DNA of 64,000 nucleotides, taken from positions 189,284 to 253,283 of the forward strand of contig JADJOY010000023.1 of NCBI GenBank assembly GCA_016713535.1, written 5' to 3'. The notes under the pieces are model-generated. The model saw nothing but the letters and a program-made list of their open reading frames with translations, searched no databases and was not told where the DNA came from. How positions within the stretch are numbered: position 1 is the stretch's first letter; each line of letters begins with the position of its first letter. Below are positions 16,651 to 23,894 of the stretch, piece by piece. A program made the translations under genes and the position numbers. This stretch comes from Deltaproteobacteria bacterium. Lineage in GTDB: Bacteria; JADJOY01.

Positions 16651-17149
16651 CGATTCGCGAGTGATCGAGGACCTCGTCGCGGGCGCGCTCGCGATTCCCG
16701 AGGCCTCGCTCGTCATCCACCGGCGGCGCACCCTGGTCGAGTTCAAGACCGACCTGCTGCGAGGCGCCCTCGAGCGCTACGAAGAGCACGGCCACGTGAG
16801 CTGGCAGGTGGGCGACTTCCACGGCCATCACTGCCACCTCGACCTGCGCGCCGTCAGACGCGTGGTGTTCGAGGCTGCGCCGTCCGGCTGCCAGGGCGGC
16901 CGTACGAACTTCACCGTGTGGTTCCTCGACGACGGTGGCGCCGGAAACCCCAACCGTCCCGACGGCTACTTCTCGGTGACGCTCAACTCGCCCTACGAGG
17001 AGGACGGCGCGCTGCGCCTCGACCTCGTCGAGCAAATGATCGCGCTCTACCTCGCCCACGACGCGACGAGCGTCGTCGACGCCTCGCCCGGCTTCCGGGA
17101 CGTCGTCCGCAGCGCGTACCCGGGGCACGCCATCACGCCGCGGTCGTGA
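16643..17149 (+). CDS. HutX-like paralog 2 with HHCHLDL motif
   Basis: 168 aa with a GTG start inside the end of the preceding gene. It is a clear paralog of that protein: GHHCHLDLRAVRRVVFEAAP then SGCQGGRTNFTVWFLDDGG and GYFSVTLNSPYEEDGAL align block for block. The HHCH cluster and GC.GG loop are good candidate metal ligands. Function is unknown; similarity to the HutX/HemS fold is my pattern-based inference. Its 3' end overlaps the convergent thiol-peroxidase-like gene. Confidence 0.72.
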   Translation: MVDDSRVIEDLVAGALAIPEASLVIHRRRTLVEFKTDLLRGALERYEEHGHVSWQVGDFHGHHCHLDLRAVRRVVFEAAPSGCQGGRTNFTVWFLDDGGAGNPNRPDGYFSVTLNSPYEEDGALRLDLVEQMIALYLAHDATSVVDASPGFRDVVRSAYPGHAITPRS

Positions 17150-17739
17150 GCGACGCGCCCAGCGCGCCGGCGAGCCGCCGGACGCGCTCGAGGAACGCGC
17201 CCGTCGGGACTCATCATCTGGTCGAACGGCACGTCGACGGTGAGGAACACGCCGTCGACGAGCGCGAAGAGTCCGTGGGCGATGCGGCGATGACCCGCGA
17301 CCTCGACGCCGAACGCGCGGACGAACGACGCGCGGTGGTCCGCGGAGGCGCCTTCCAGGGTGTAGGCGGGCGCCTGGACGTCCGGGTGGTATTCGTCGAC
17401 CTCGTGCCAGTGGTCGGCGTGATCGGCGGAGACGAGCACGACTCTCGCACGCGTGCTCGCGTGCCGCGTGTGCTCGTCGAGATCGACGATCTGCGCGAGA
17501 CACGCGCTCTTCGCCACGTTAGGCAACGTCGAGACGAACACCAGCCCAGCCGCGAGCTCCTCCGAGCGCAGCGGCGCCGTCGCGCTGCGCGCCGGCGGCA
17601 GCTCGAAGCGCGCGGCAAGCCGATCACCTGCACACGGTGCGGAGCCCGGGAGCGAGATCCTGCGACCGCCCAGGTGGGCGAGACGGATTTCGGCGAGAGC
17701 CCTGCGGCGCGAGAAAACTCGTCGATGCGGTTCGTTCAC
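17133..17739 (-). CDS. Thiol-peroxidase-like (peroxiredoxin) protein, one frameshift
   Basis: About 201 aa if one extra base in the CCC run at 17200-17202 is ignored. The body FVSTLPNVAKSACLAQIVDL, VVLVSADHADHWHEVDEYHP and VRAFGVEVAGHRRIAHGLFA is Tpx-like, with the putative peroxidatic Cys in KSAC. After DQMMSPDG the frame is lost. The next frame continues sensibly as AFLERVRRLAGALGASLTTA and stops at 17133. Without correction the reading would run antisense through the HutX-like gene to 17047. A Fur-type box lies 73 bp upstream of the start. The role is probably oxidative protection during metal limitation. Confidence 0.75.
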
Positions 17740-17811
17740 CGGCTCCCTCGGGGCCCCGCCATCGGATCGAGGCGGGGCGGACCGCGAACGTAATCACATC
17801 AAATAACCTTA

Positions 17812-17826
17812 TGCAACTCAATTGCA
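17812..17826. promoter_or_regulatory. Putative Fur-family (Zur-like) box upstream of tpx-like gene and fur
   Basis: TGCAACT-C-AATTGCA: left heptamer TGCAACT, right heptamer reverse complement TGCAATT, so 6 of 7 positions are symmetric around one central base. It is embedded in AT-rich DNA (17790-17830) between the divergent tpx-like gene (start 17739) and the Fur gene (start 17914), consistent with autoregulation. Confidence 0.75.
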
Positions 17827-17913
17827 CTAACAGGATCGCCCCATCGAGACACGCGGCGGGAGGCGGAGCACCGTGACGCCGCGGTCGAGCGCCTCGTGGT
17901 AGCCTCGACGGCG

Positions 17914-18411
17914 ATGACTCCAGTCAAGTCCCGCTCCGCCACCCGGCGCGTCGCATCACCCGCGAGCCCCGCCAAGCCCGAGGCGCCTGCCGCCGAGCTC
18001 CGCGGTGTGATCCGGGCCGCCGGGCTACGAAGCACGGCGCCGCGCGTCGCGGTGTTGGGCTGGCTGCGGCGGGCACGCGCACCGCTCAGTCACGGCGAGA
18101 TCGCTGAAGCGCTGGCCCCGCAGGGCTTCGATCGTGCGACGATCTACCGGAATCTCGTCGACCTGACGGATGCGGGACTCCTGCGGCGGATCGACGTCGG
18201 CGACCACGTGTGGCGGTTCGAGCGGGAAGGCGACGGCGGCGCTGCGAAGAGCGCCAAGGCCTCCCACCCCCACTTCGTGTGCGTCGATTGCGGCGCGCTG
18301 AGCTGCCTCCCCGAGGTGAGCGTCGCGATCTCGCCCAAACCGGGTAGCCAGCGCTCGAAGATCGGCGACGTGTCGCAGGTGTTGCTGCAGGGCCACTGCG
18401 GTCAGTGCTGA
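17914..18411 (+). CDS. Fur-family metal regulator, probably Zur
   Basis: 165 aa from the ATG at 17914; a GTG at 17896 is in frame. The winged helix is GLRSTAPRVAVLGWLRRARA with recognition region GFDRATIYRNLVDLTDAGLL (about 60-90). The metal part has HPHFVCVDCGALSC and ends in QGHCGQC, giving the CxxC...CxxC structural zinc site of Fur proteins. A basic N-terminal extension of about 30 residues precedes the domain. Neighbouring ZnuA/B, the COG0523 GTPase and DUF3299 genes argue for zinc (Zur) rather than iron sensing. Confidence 0.9.
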   Translation: MTPVKSRSATRRVASPASPAKPEAPAAELRGVIRAAGLRSTAPRVAVLGWLRRARAPLSHGEIAEALAPQGFDRATIYRNLVDLTDAGLLRRIDVGDHVWRFEREGDGGAAKSAKASHPHFVCVDCGALSCLPEVSVAISPKPGSQRSKIGDVSQVLLQGHCGQC

Positions 18412-18431
18412 GCCGCCGCACGCGCCGCCGC

Positions 18432-18605
18432 TATCAGGCTGCTGAGAAGGGCGCGCGCCAGAGGCGCGCCGACGGGCGTGGCGAGTCGAGGGTGAGGCCG
18501 CGCAAGAACCGCGCTTCTTGCGGCGCGGGGGTCTGGAACAGACCCCCGAGGAAACATTGGCGGGCGCGAAAGACTCGCATCTGCGAGTTTCCAGCAGCCT
18601 GCTAA
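18432..18605. mobile_element. MITE-like element with 10-bp terminal inverted repeats
   Basis: The ends are TATCAGGCTGCTGAGAAG (18432-18449) and TTTCCAGCAGCCTGCTAA (18588-18605); the core CAGGCTGCTG is a perfect inverted pair at 18435-18444 and 18592-18601. About 174 bp, no coding capacity. Elements with CAGGCTGCTGA...TCAGCAGCCTG ends are common non-autonomous repeats in environmental genomes. It contains family B hairpin copy 2. Its right end supplies the TAG stop of the DUF3299 gene. Confidence 0.7.
18526..18548. repeat. Family B dispersed hairpin, copy 2 (compensated variant)
   Basis: Arm CGGGGGTCTG, loop GAA, arm CAGACCCCCG. Compared with copies 1 and 3, G-C at one stem position is replaced by T-A on both sides, so base pairing is kept. 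It lies inside the MITE-like element. Confidence 0.85.
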
Positions 18606-19324
18606 GGCCCGGGCCGCGGCCGCACGTCGTCGAGGGCCATGCGGTAGAGGCTCTCGACGAATCCGTCCACGATCTTCGGGCCGACCTCCAGCTTCCCCCA
18701 CACCCGCACCGGCAGCGCCTGGTCCAGGGTCATGAGGCGCCGCCCCAGCTTGGCGTCGCTCACGTGGATGTCGATCCAGTCGTTCACCTTGGTCGGCCCG
18801 CCCCAGCAGCAGCTCGCCACGCTCGGCGACAACACGAAGCGCCGGATCACCTCTGCGCCCATGTCGATCGGCAGGATGAAGCCGTCTACGGCCACGGGCT
18901 TGCCCGCGAGCGCGAGGATCGCCGGGGGGATCGGATCGGGAAACCTGGCGGGGTCGCTCCCGATCCGGGCCATGTCGCTCTCGCTCGGCAGCCGATACGG
19001 ATAGGCCGAGAGCTGCGCGAGCGACACGTGGAACCGCCCATCCGGTCCAGGGGTCGCGGAAACCGGAGCGATCGGCTCGCCGGCCGGGGCGCCCACCGTG
19101 TGCGCCGGGTTGGGGGCCGCGGCGCCCGGCGCGGCGGCACCCCCCGGTGCCGCATCCGGGGCCGGCACGCCGGCCGCGAACGCGATCGGGCCGGGCCGGC
19201 GCAGCGGCGAGGTCGACGAGACCAGCGACGCGCCGAGCAGCCAGCAGGCCGCCACCAGCGCCGCGCGAGCGAGAGAGGTGCGGCGCCGCCGCGGCCGAGC
19301 TCGGAAGTGAGCCGAAGTGGTCAC
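18602..19324 (-). CDS. Exported DUF3299 protein of the ABC/zinc cluster
   Basis: 240 aa; the GTG start at 19324 overlaps the upstream stop (GTGA). An N-terminal signal/anchor (RAALVAACWLLGASLVSS) is followed by a Pro/Ala/Gly-rich linker to about 100, then a DUF3299 domain. Its blocks are IPPAILALAGKPVAVDGFIL then PIDMGAEVIRRFVLSP and VASCCWGGPTKVNDWIDIHV. The CC.G segment is a probable metal or disulfide site. DUF3299 genes beside LolDE-type ABC genes are known from zinc-regulated clusters in Vibrio. The stop lies in a MITE end, so a few C-terminal residues may be changed. Confidence 0.85.
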   Translation of the reverse strand: MTTSAHFRARPRRRRTSLARAALVAACWLLGASLVSSTSPLRRPGPIAFAAGVPAPDAAPGGAAAPGAAAPNPAHTVGAPAGEPIAPVSATPGPDGRFHVSLAQLSAYPYRLPSESDMARIGSDPARFPDPIPPAILALAGKPVAVDGFILPIDMGAEVIRRFVLSPSVASCCWGGPTKVNDWIDIHVSDAKLGRRLMTLDQALPVRVWGKLEVGPKIVDGFVESLYRMALDDVRPRPGP

Positions 19325-19863
19325 GGCATTTCCTTCCCCGCCTCGAGGCCGCCGGGCAGCGTCTCGTTCCCCTCGGGAACGAGCAGCCGTACCCGCTCGA
19401 AGCGCATGCCACGGACCGTGATCGCGGGGATCTCGCCCGCGAGGCGCTTCACCCCGGCGAGGCGCGCATCGGTCACCTCGAACTGGGAGGTATCGCCGAC
19501 GGTCTCGCCGGTCAGCACGTTCGCCACGGCGGCGAGCGACAGCACGAACGGTCTCACCGCCGGCGACGCGTCCGCCCCGTCGATCCGGTCGACGCGCAGC
19601 TCGAGCACCGGCGCGGCGATCCGGACCGCGCGTTCGGCCTCGCCGTCGAGAAGGTAGGCGGTCAGGCGGCCCGCCCCGCGCTCGAGCACCAGCTCGACGT
19701 GCGCGGCTTCGTCTCCCAGGACCTGGAGCGCGCCACCGTGAGGAGGCTCGTGAACGTGCTCCGCGAGCGCCGGCCACGAGGGCGCGAGCGATACGAGGGC
19801 GAGGGCGAGGATCACGGGGCGGCGGCGATCACGAACCGACAAGGGGTTTCCTCCGCGCGGCAT
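19321..19863 (-). CDS. Exported His-containing protein (HVHEPPHGG)
   Basis: 180 aa from the ATG at 19863 that overlaps the upstream stop. GGAGGAAA ideally placed before a TTG at 19842 makes that start equally likely. Signal peptide (ILALALVSLAPSWPALA), then the mature N-terminus EHVHEPPHGGALQVLGDEAA. The rest is beta-rich: HVELVLERGAGRLTAYLLDG, FVLSLAAVANVLTGE. The HVHEPPHGG opening is frequent in periplasmic proteins next to metal transporters and probably binds zinc or copper. It may be the substrate-interacting partner of the LolDE-type ABC system. Confidence 0.75.
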   Translation of the reverse strand: MPRGGNPLSVRDRRRPVILALALVSLAPSWPALAEHVHEPPHGGALQVLGDEAAHVELVLERGAGRLTAYLLDGEAERAVRIAAPVLELRVDRIDGADASPAVRPFVLSLAAVANVLTGETVGDTSQFEVTDARLAGVKRLAGEIPAITVRGMRFERVRLLVPEGNETLPGGLEAGKEMP

Positions 19864-21146
19864 CAGGCGGCCGGTGCGAGATTCGAGGCGACGTCGGTGG
19901 CGTACGCGCGCAGCGCAGGGACGATCCCGGCGCCTGCGCCGAGCAACGCCACGACAACCGGAGTGGCGAGCACCGGAGCGGTGACGTGCATCACGTCGAG
20001 CACGACGCCGACCCGGTCCCTGAGCAGGGCGGAGGCGGCGCCGACGATCGCCGCGTGGACGAGCAGGCCCATCACGGCGCCGAGCGCCGCGATCGCCGTG
20101 GACTCGAGGACGATCGCCGCGAGCACCGTGCACCGGCCCGCGCCGAGCGCGCGCAGGATCGCGAAGTCGCGGCGCCGCGCGCTCATGGTGTTGTAGAGGC
20201 TGGCGAGGATCGACGCCGCGGCGACGATCACCACGAGCTGCGCCACCGCCAGCAGCACCCGGCTCATCCACCCGACCTTGTCGAGCAGCTCGCTCATCAC
20301 GCGGCCGATCGGCCACGCCAGCGTCGCGACCTTGCCCTGCCGGTTGATGGTCTGGTCGAGGGCGATCCCGGCCTGCGGCGAACGCAGCTTCAGCATCACA
20401 GCGCTCACCTCCTTCGCTTCGTCGGGGATCGGCGCCCCCTCACGCGGCTGGTACTCGGTGCCGGCACCGCGCAGAACGTGCCCCGCCATGCGGAACACCC
20501 CTTCGATCGGGATCCACAGCACCCGGTCCGATGGCGTGTGGGTGGGCTCGAGCACACCGACCACCGTGTAGAGCTCGTCGTGCCGCGCGGACTCGTCGAA
20601 GACCACGCCGTGGAACGGGTGGAACGTCGAGCCGGCGTGGAGGCCGAGCCGCTCGGCCACCAGGCTGCCCACCACCGCCTCGCGCGAGCTGGAGTCGAAG
20701 ACCCGGCCACCCGTGGCCATGCGGAAACGGAGCCCGCGGCTCGCCTCGCCGCGCGTGAAGAGCTCGGCGACCGTGCCGACGATGCGGTAGCCACGGTAGT
20801 TGTCCCCCACCGCATACGGGATCGCTTCCGCCACCCGCGGGTCGGCGCGGATCGCCTGGTAGGTCGACCACGGCAGGTTCCCCGGGGACGTCTCGAGGTG
20901 GAACACCGTGTTGAGGACGAGCTGGAGCTGGCTGCCGCGCGCGCCGAGCACGGCGTCGAACGCGGTCGCGCCGCCGGTAAACGCCGCCTCGCTCTGCGCC
21001 TGGATGGCGAACAGCGCCATCGTGAGCCCAGTCGCCAGCGCCACCGACGCCACCGTGACGACCGTCGAGAACGCGTGCTGGCGCAGGCTGCGTCGCACCA
21101 GCAGCGCGATCCCGCCGAACCGCCCGGCCCGCCGAGCCCCGCTCAT
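19863..21146 (-). CDS. FtsX/MacB-type ABC permease
   Basis: A protein of 427 aa. One helix near the N-terminus (FSTVVTVASVALATGLTMAL) is followed by a large periplasmic MacB-PCD-like domain (about 50-290). Three C-terminal helices complete it (VLLAVAQLVVIVAAASILAS, STAIAALGAVMGLLVHAAIV, LATPVVVALLGAGAGIVPAL) with the FtsX motif SARRRDFAILRALGA. The start overlaps the ATPase stop (ATGA). Such pairs extract or move lipoproteins or small molecules rather than import ions. Here it is joined to DUF3299 and a His-rich exported protein, a set seen in zinc-responsive operons. Confidence 0.9.
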   Translation of the reverse strand: MSGARRAGRFGGIALLVRRSLRQHAFSTVVTVASVALATGLTMALFAIQAQSEAAFTGGATAFDAVLGARGSQLQLVLNTVFHLETSPGNLPWSTYQAIRADPRVAEAIPYAVGDNYRGYRIVGTVAELFTRGEASRGLRFRMATGGRVFDSSSREAVVGSLVAERLGLHAGSTFHPFHGVVFDESARHDELYTVVGVLEPTHTPSDRVLWIPIEGVFRMAGHVLRGAGTEYQPREGAPIPDEAKEVSAVMLKLRSPQAGIALDQTINRQGKVATLAWPIGRVMSELLDKVGWMSRVLLAVAQLVVIVAAASILASLYNTMSARRRDFAILRALGAGRCTVLAAIVLESTAIAALGAVMGLLVHAAIVGAASALLRDRVGVVLDVMHVTAPVLATPVVVALLGAGAGIVPALRAYATDVASNLAPAA

Positions 21147-21838
21147 GACCCGGCTGCCGCGGCCGGCTCGCGGCGGGTGGCGTGGTTCAGGTCGTCGAAC
21201 GAGCGCGCGTCGTCGAAGCTCGCCAGCACCCCACGGTCGTGGCTGACCACCAGCAACGCCGCGCCCTGCTCCGAGCAGGTCTCGCGGATCAGCTCGATCG
21301 CGTCGCGTGCGCTGCGCTGATCGAGGCTGCCGGTCGGTTCGTCGGCGAGCACCAGCTCCGGCCGGTTGGCGACGGCGCGCGCCACGGCAACACGCTGCTG
21401 CTGGCCGATCGAGAGCTGCCGCGGCCGGTGGTGAAGCTTGTCGGCGAGCCCGACGCGCGCGAGCAACGCTTCCGCGAACGGGCGGTCCACGCCGCGCCCG
21501 AAGCGCATCGCGAGCTCGACGTTCTCGAGCGCCGAGAAGCCCTGCAGCAGGTTGAAGGACTGGAACACGTAGCCCACGTGGCGCGCGCGCACCCGGTCCC
21601 GTGCCGGCTCACCGAGCGCCGTGATGTCGTGGCCGGCTACCCTGATCCGCCCGGCGTCGGCCGTGAGGACCCCCGCGAGGAGGTGCAGGAACGTGGTCTT
21701 GCCCGAGCCGCTCCCACCGTGCAACGCGACCTGCTCACCCGCAGCGAGAGCGAAGGCGCCTACCGCGACGATCGGCGCCACCGCACCATCCGGCGACCGG
21801 AAACCCTTCCTGAGATCCACGACTTCGAGCACCGCCAT
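21143..21838 (-). CDS. LolD-type ABC ATPase
   Basis: A protein of 231 aa. Walker A is [10 protein letters not shown] near residue 42, Q-loop VFQSFNLL, signature [14 protein letters not shown], Walker [13 protein letters not shown] and H-loop VVSHD. This is the LolD/MacB-type subfamily that pairs with FtsX-like permeases, and the permease follows with a four-base overlap. It is the first gene of the minus-strand operon ending at 18602. GAGGGG lies a few bases upstream of the ATG. Confidence 0.93.
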   Translation of the reverse strand: MAVLEVVDLRKGFRSPDGAVAPIVAVGAFALAAGEQVALHGGSGSGKTTFLHLLAGVLTADAGRIRVAGHDITALGEPARDRVRARHVGYVFQSFNLLQGFSALENVELAMRFGRGVDRPFAEALLARVGLADKLHHRPRQLSIGQQQRVAVARAVANRPELVLADEPTGSLDQRSARDAIELIRETCSEQGAALLVVSHDRGVLASFDDARSFDDLNHATRREPAAAAGS

Positions 21839-21973
21839 CGCACCCCTCGCCCGCGCCGATCGACGCAGCTCCGGAGGAGCGGCGCGGCCAGGGCGCTTCG
21901 ACCATCACGACAACCCGGCGGAGCACGCGCCGCGCGTCGATCGCGCCGCCGTGCCCCTAGCGGTCCGCGTGGG

Positions 21974-22378
21974 TCAGGCGACGGGCGGCGCGCGCGGGAC
22001 GAGCGAGCTCCAGCGCTCGCCGAGGGCCGGCGCGCGCGCCGGGGCGGAAACGCTCGAGCGAACGGTGACGAGCGAGAGATCGGCCTGGAGCCGCGCAGCT
22101 GGATGGGCCGGGGCCGGCACCAGAAGGGCGGCGCAGAGCCCGCAGCTCGCGAGATCGTGGTGCGCCGACGCAGAGTGTCCCGCCGCGCCAGGGACCACGG
22201 CGAGCCTACCGCCAGTGTCCGCCGTCAACGCCTTCACCGAGGCCACGGAAGCGGCGATCTCGCGTCCCGCGCCGACCTGCACCGCATGGCCGATGGAGTC
22301 GAGCCCGCTCGACGCCATCGCGAGCAACACGCAGAGGATCGTGGCGCGCACGCGCCGAGGTCGAGTGTCGCGGGACAT
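21974..22378 (-). CDS. Small exported protein with CxxC motif (DUF2946-like)
   Basis: 134 aa. N-terminal signal (RATILCVLLAMASSGLDSI), then a segment with HSASAHHDLASCGLCAALL near residue 70, a His/Cys cluster similar to DUF2946 proteins. These small proteins often sit beside TonB receptors or copper/zinc genes and are probably periplasmic metal binders. It precedes the ABC operon with 136 bp between. Family assignment is tentative. The 22379-22605 gap shows no clear operator. Confidence 0.55.
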   Translation of the reverse strand: MSRDTRPRRVRATILCVLLAMASSGLDSIGHAVQVGAGREIAASVASVKALTADTGGRLAVVPGAAGHSASAHHDLASCGLCAALLVPAPAHPAARLQADLSLVTVRSSVSAPARAPALGERWSSLVPRAPPVA

Positions 22379-22605
22379 TGGAGTGCGCTGCTGACGTGTG
22401 GGGCGTTTCCGTCACGCTAACGACGGGTCGGTAGTGCGTCAAACGCCGCCCCACCGTGCTCACGCTCGACCCTCGCGCCGTCGCTGCCACGGCCACAACG
22501 CCCCGCACCCCGCGATTTGACGGCGCGTCCTGCGTCGACTAACCCGCGGCGGCTCGCGCAATCCGCAGGGGCGGTGGCCTCCACCCGCCGCGCGAGCCGC
22601 CCACC

Positions 22606-23028
22606 ATGCGCCCATCCGTGTTGCTCCGTGCGCCTCTCCACCGCCAGGTGGCGAGGCTTGCGCTTGCTCTCCTGGCCCTCGGCTCGAGCGTGGGCGGCTC
22701 GATCCACCTGGCACTCGTTCCTCACCTCACGATCGTCGAGGCGGGACGCTTCGTCGAGGCGGAACGGGGCGACGTCGTCCCCAGCTGCCTCCCGAGCCGC
22801 CCGGCGTTCGCCGCCTCGGCCGGCTCGCTCGTCGCGACACCGCTCGAGGCGTGCCCCGTCTGCGCGCTCTACGACACGTCCAGACGCGACGCGGCGCTGC
22901 TCGATGCACCGGCGGCGGCCGTCACCGCGCAGGATGCACGCCCATCTCCCGAGCGACTGCACGATCCCGTCTACCCCGACCGCGCCGCGATCCTCCACGT
23001 CGCTCCCAAGACCTCGCCCCCGGCCTGA
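22606..23028 (+). CDS. Small exported protein with CPVC motif
   Basis: 140 aa; signal peptide (LALALLALGSSVGGSI), then two cysteine sites, PSCLPSRPAF and LEACPVCALYD. The overall plan (export signal, Cys/His pairs, disordered tail) resembles the divergent small protein at 21974 and the one at 26422. Function unknown; periplasmic metal binding is plausible. It is the first of the plus-strand run leading to the TonB receptor. No good ribosome binding site is seen, so the start is uncertain. Confidence 0.5.
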   Translation: MRPSVLLRAPLHRQVARLALALLALGSSVGGSIHLALVPHLTIVEAGRFVEAERGDVVPSCLPSRPAFAASAGSLVATPLEACPVCALYDTSRRDAALLDAPAAAVTAQDARPSPERLHDPVYPDRAAILHVAPKTSPPA

Positions 23029-23136
23029 GCACGGCCACCCCGCTCTCCCTTGCGTGCGCGAACGGTTCGCGCACGCTCCGATCACCGTGCTCACGCCCGC
23101 GATGCCGGCCCACGCCGGCACGCACGAGGTTTCGCC

Positions 23137-23781
23137 ATGGCCCTTCGCACCATCACCACTCCACGCTCGCTGCTCGCCTACGGTCTGCTCGCCACCTCGC
23201 TCGGAGTCGCCGGCTGTGGCGACAGTGTCGAGAAACCGAGCGAGGAGAACGAAAACGAGGTCATCACCACGGTCACGCTCGGCTTCACTCCGGAAGGCGG
23301 CGGCGAGCCATTCGAGGCGTCGTTCCGTGACGCCGACGGCGACGGCGGCGGCGCGCCGACGATCGACCCGGTCACGCTCTCGAGTGGCCGGACCTACGCG
23401 GTGACGGTCTCGTTCCTGAACGAGCTCGAGGCGCCTCCCGAGGACATCACCGAGGAGGTGGACGCCGAGAGCGACCAGCACCAGGTGTTCTTCACGGGAG
23501 CCGGCGTACAGTCGCCCGCGACCGCCGCCGATCCCGACGCGGTGGTCGAGCAGGACTACGACGACACCGACGAGAACGGCCTGCCGGTCGGGCTCGCCAA
23601 CAGCTTCATAGCGCTCCAGCCGGGTGGCGGTGAGCTGACCGTGACGCTGCGCCACATCCCACCCGTGAACGGCGCCGCCGTCAAGACCGGGGACCTTGCG
23701 GCACTGGTGGCGACCGACGGCCTCGAGGCCTTGCCCGGCAGCACCGACGCCTCCGTGACCTTCGACGTCACGGTCGAGTAG
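23137..23781 (+). CDS. Lipoprotein partner of the TonB receptor
   Basis: 214 aa from the ATG at 23137 (GAGG upstream). Lipobox LGVAGCGDS near residue 28. The mature protein is very acidic (EENENEVITTVTLGFTP, DADGDGGGAPTIDP, QDYDDTDENGLPVG) and ends with a beta-strand-rich segment. Similar acidic lipoproteins starting (E/N)ENEEE-I(T/V)T occur beside TonB receptors in Bacteroidetes. It may be a surface or periplasmic partner of the receptor encoded next. The acidic patches could bind divalent cations. Confidence 0.7.
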   Translation: MALRTITTPRSLLAYGLLATSLGVAGCGDSVEKPSEENENEVITTVTLGFTPEGGGEPFEASFRDADGDGGGAPTIDPVTLSSGRTYAVTVSFLNELEAPPEDITEEVDAESDQHQVFFTGAGVQSPATAADPDAVVEQDYDDTDENGLPVGLANSFIALQPGGGELTVTLRHIPPVNGAAVKTGDLAALVATDGLEALPGSTDASVTFDVTVE

Positions 23782-23816
23782 CGAGCCTCCTTCCCGGCGG
23801 CGGCGCCCAGGACCGC

Positions 23817-23851
23817 GGCTCACCCCGATTCGCACGGGATCGGGGTGAGCC
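23817..23851. terminator. Strong hairpin between lipoprotein and TonB receptor genes
   Basis: Perfect 13-bp stem: GGCTCACCCCGAT, loop TCGCACGGG, ATCGGGGTGAGCC. No T run follows, so it may be a Rho-type or partial terminator, or an mRNA-stability hairpin that sets unequal expression of the two genes. Confidence 0.6.
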
Positions 23852-23894
23852 CGGTGGCGGGCGCGCTCCGTCGGCGCAGCCCCGGGAGCTCGCC

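Noticed and set aside
17047-17132. Extension of the tpx-like frame antisense through the HutX-like gene
   Set aside because: The family-like C-terminus lies in the next frame and stops at 17133; the extension is a frameshift artefact.
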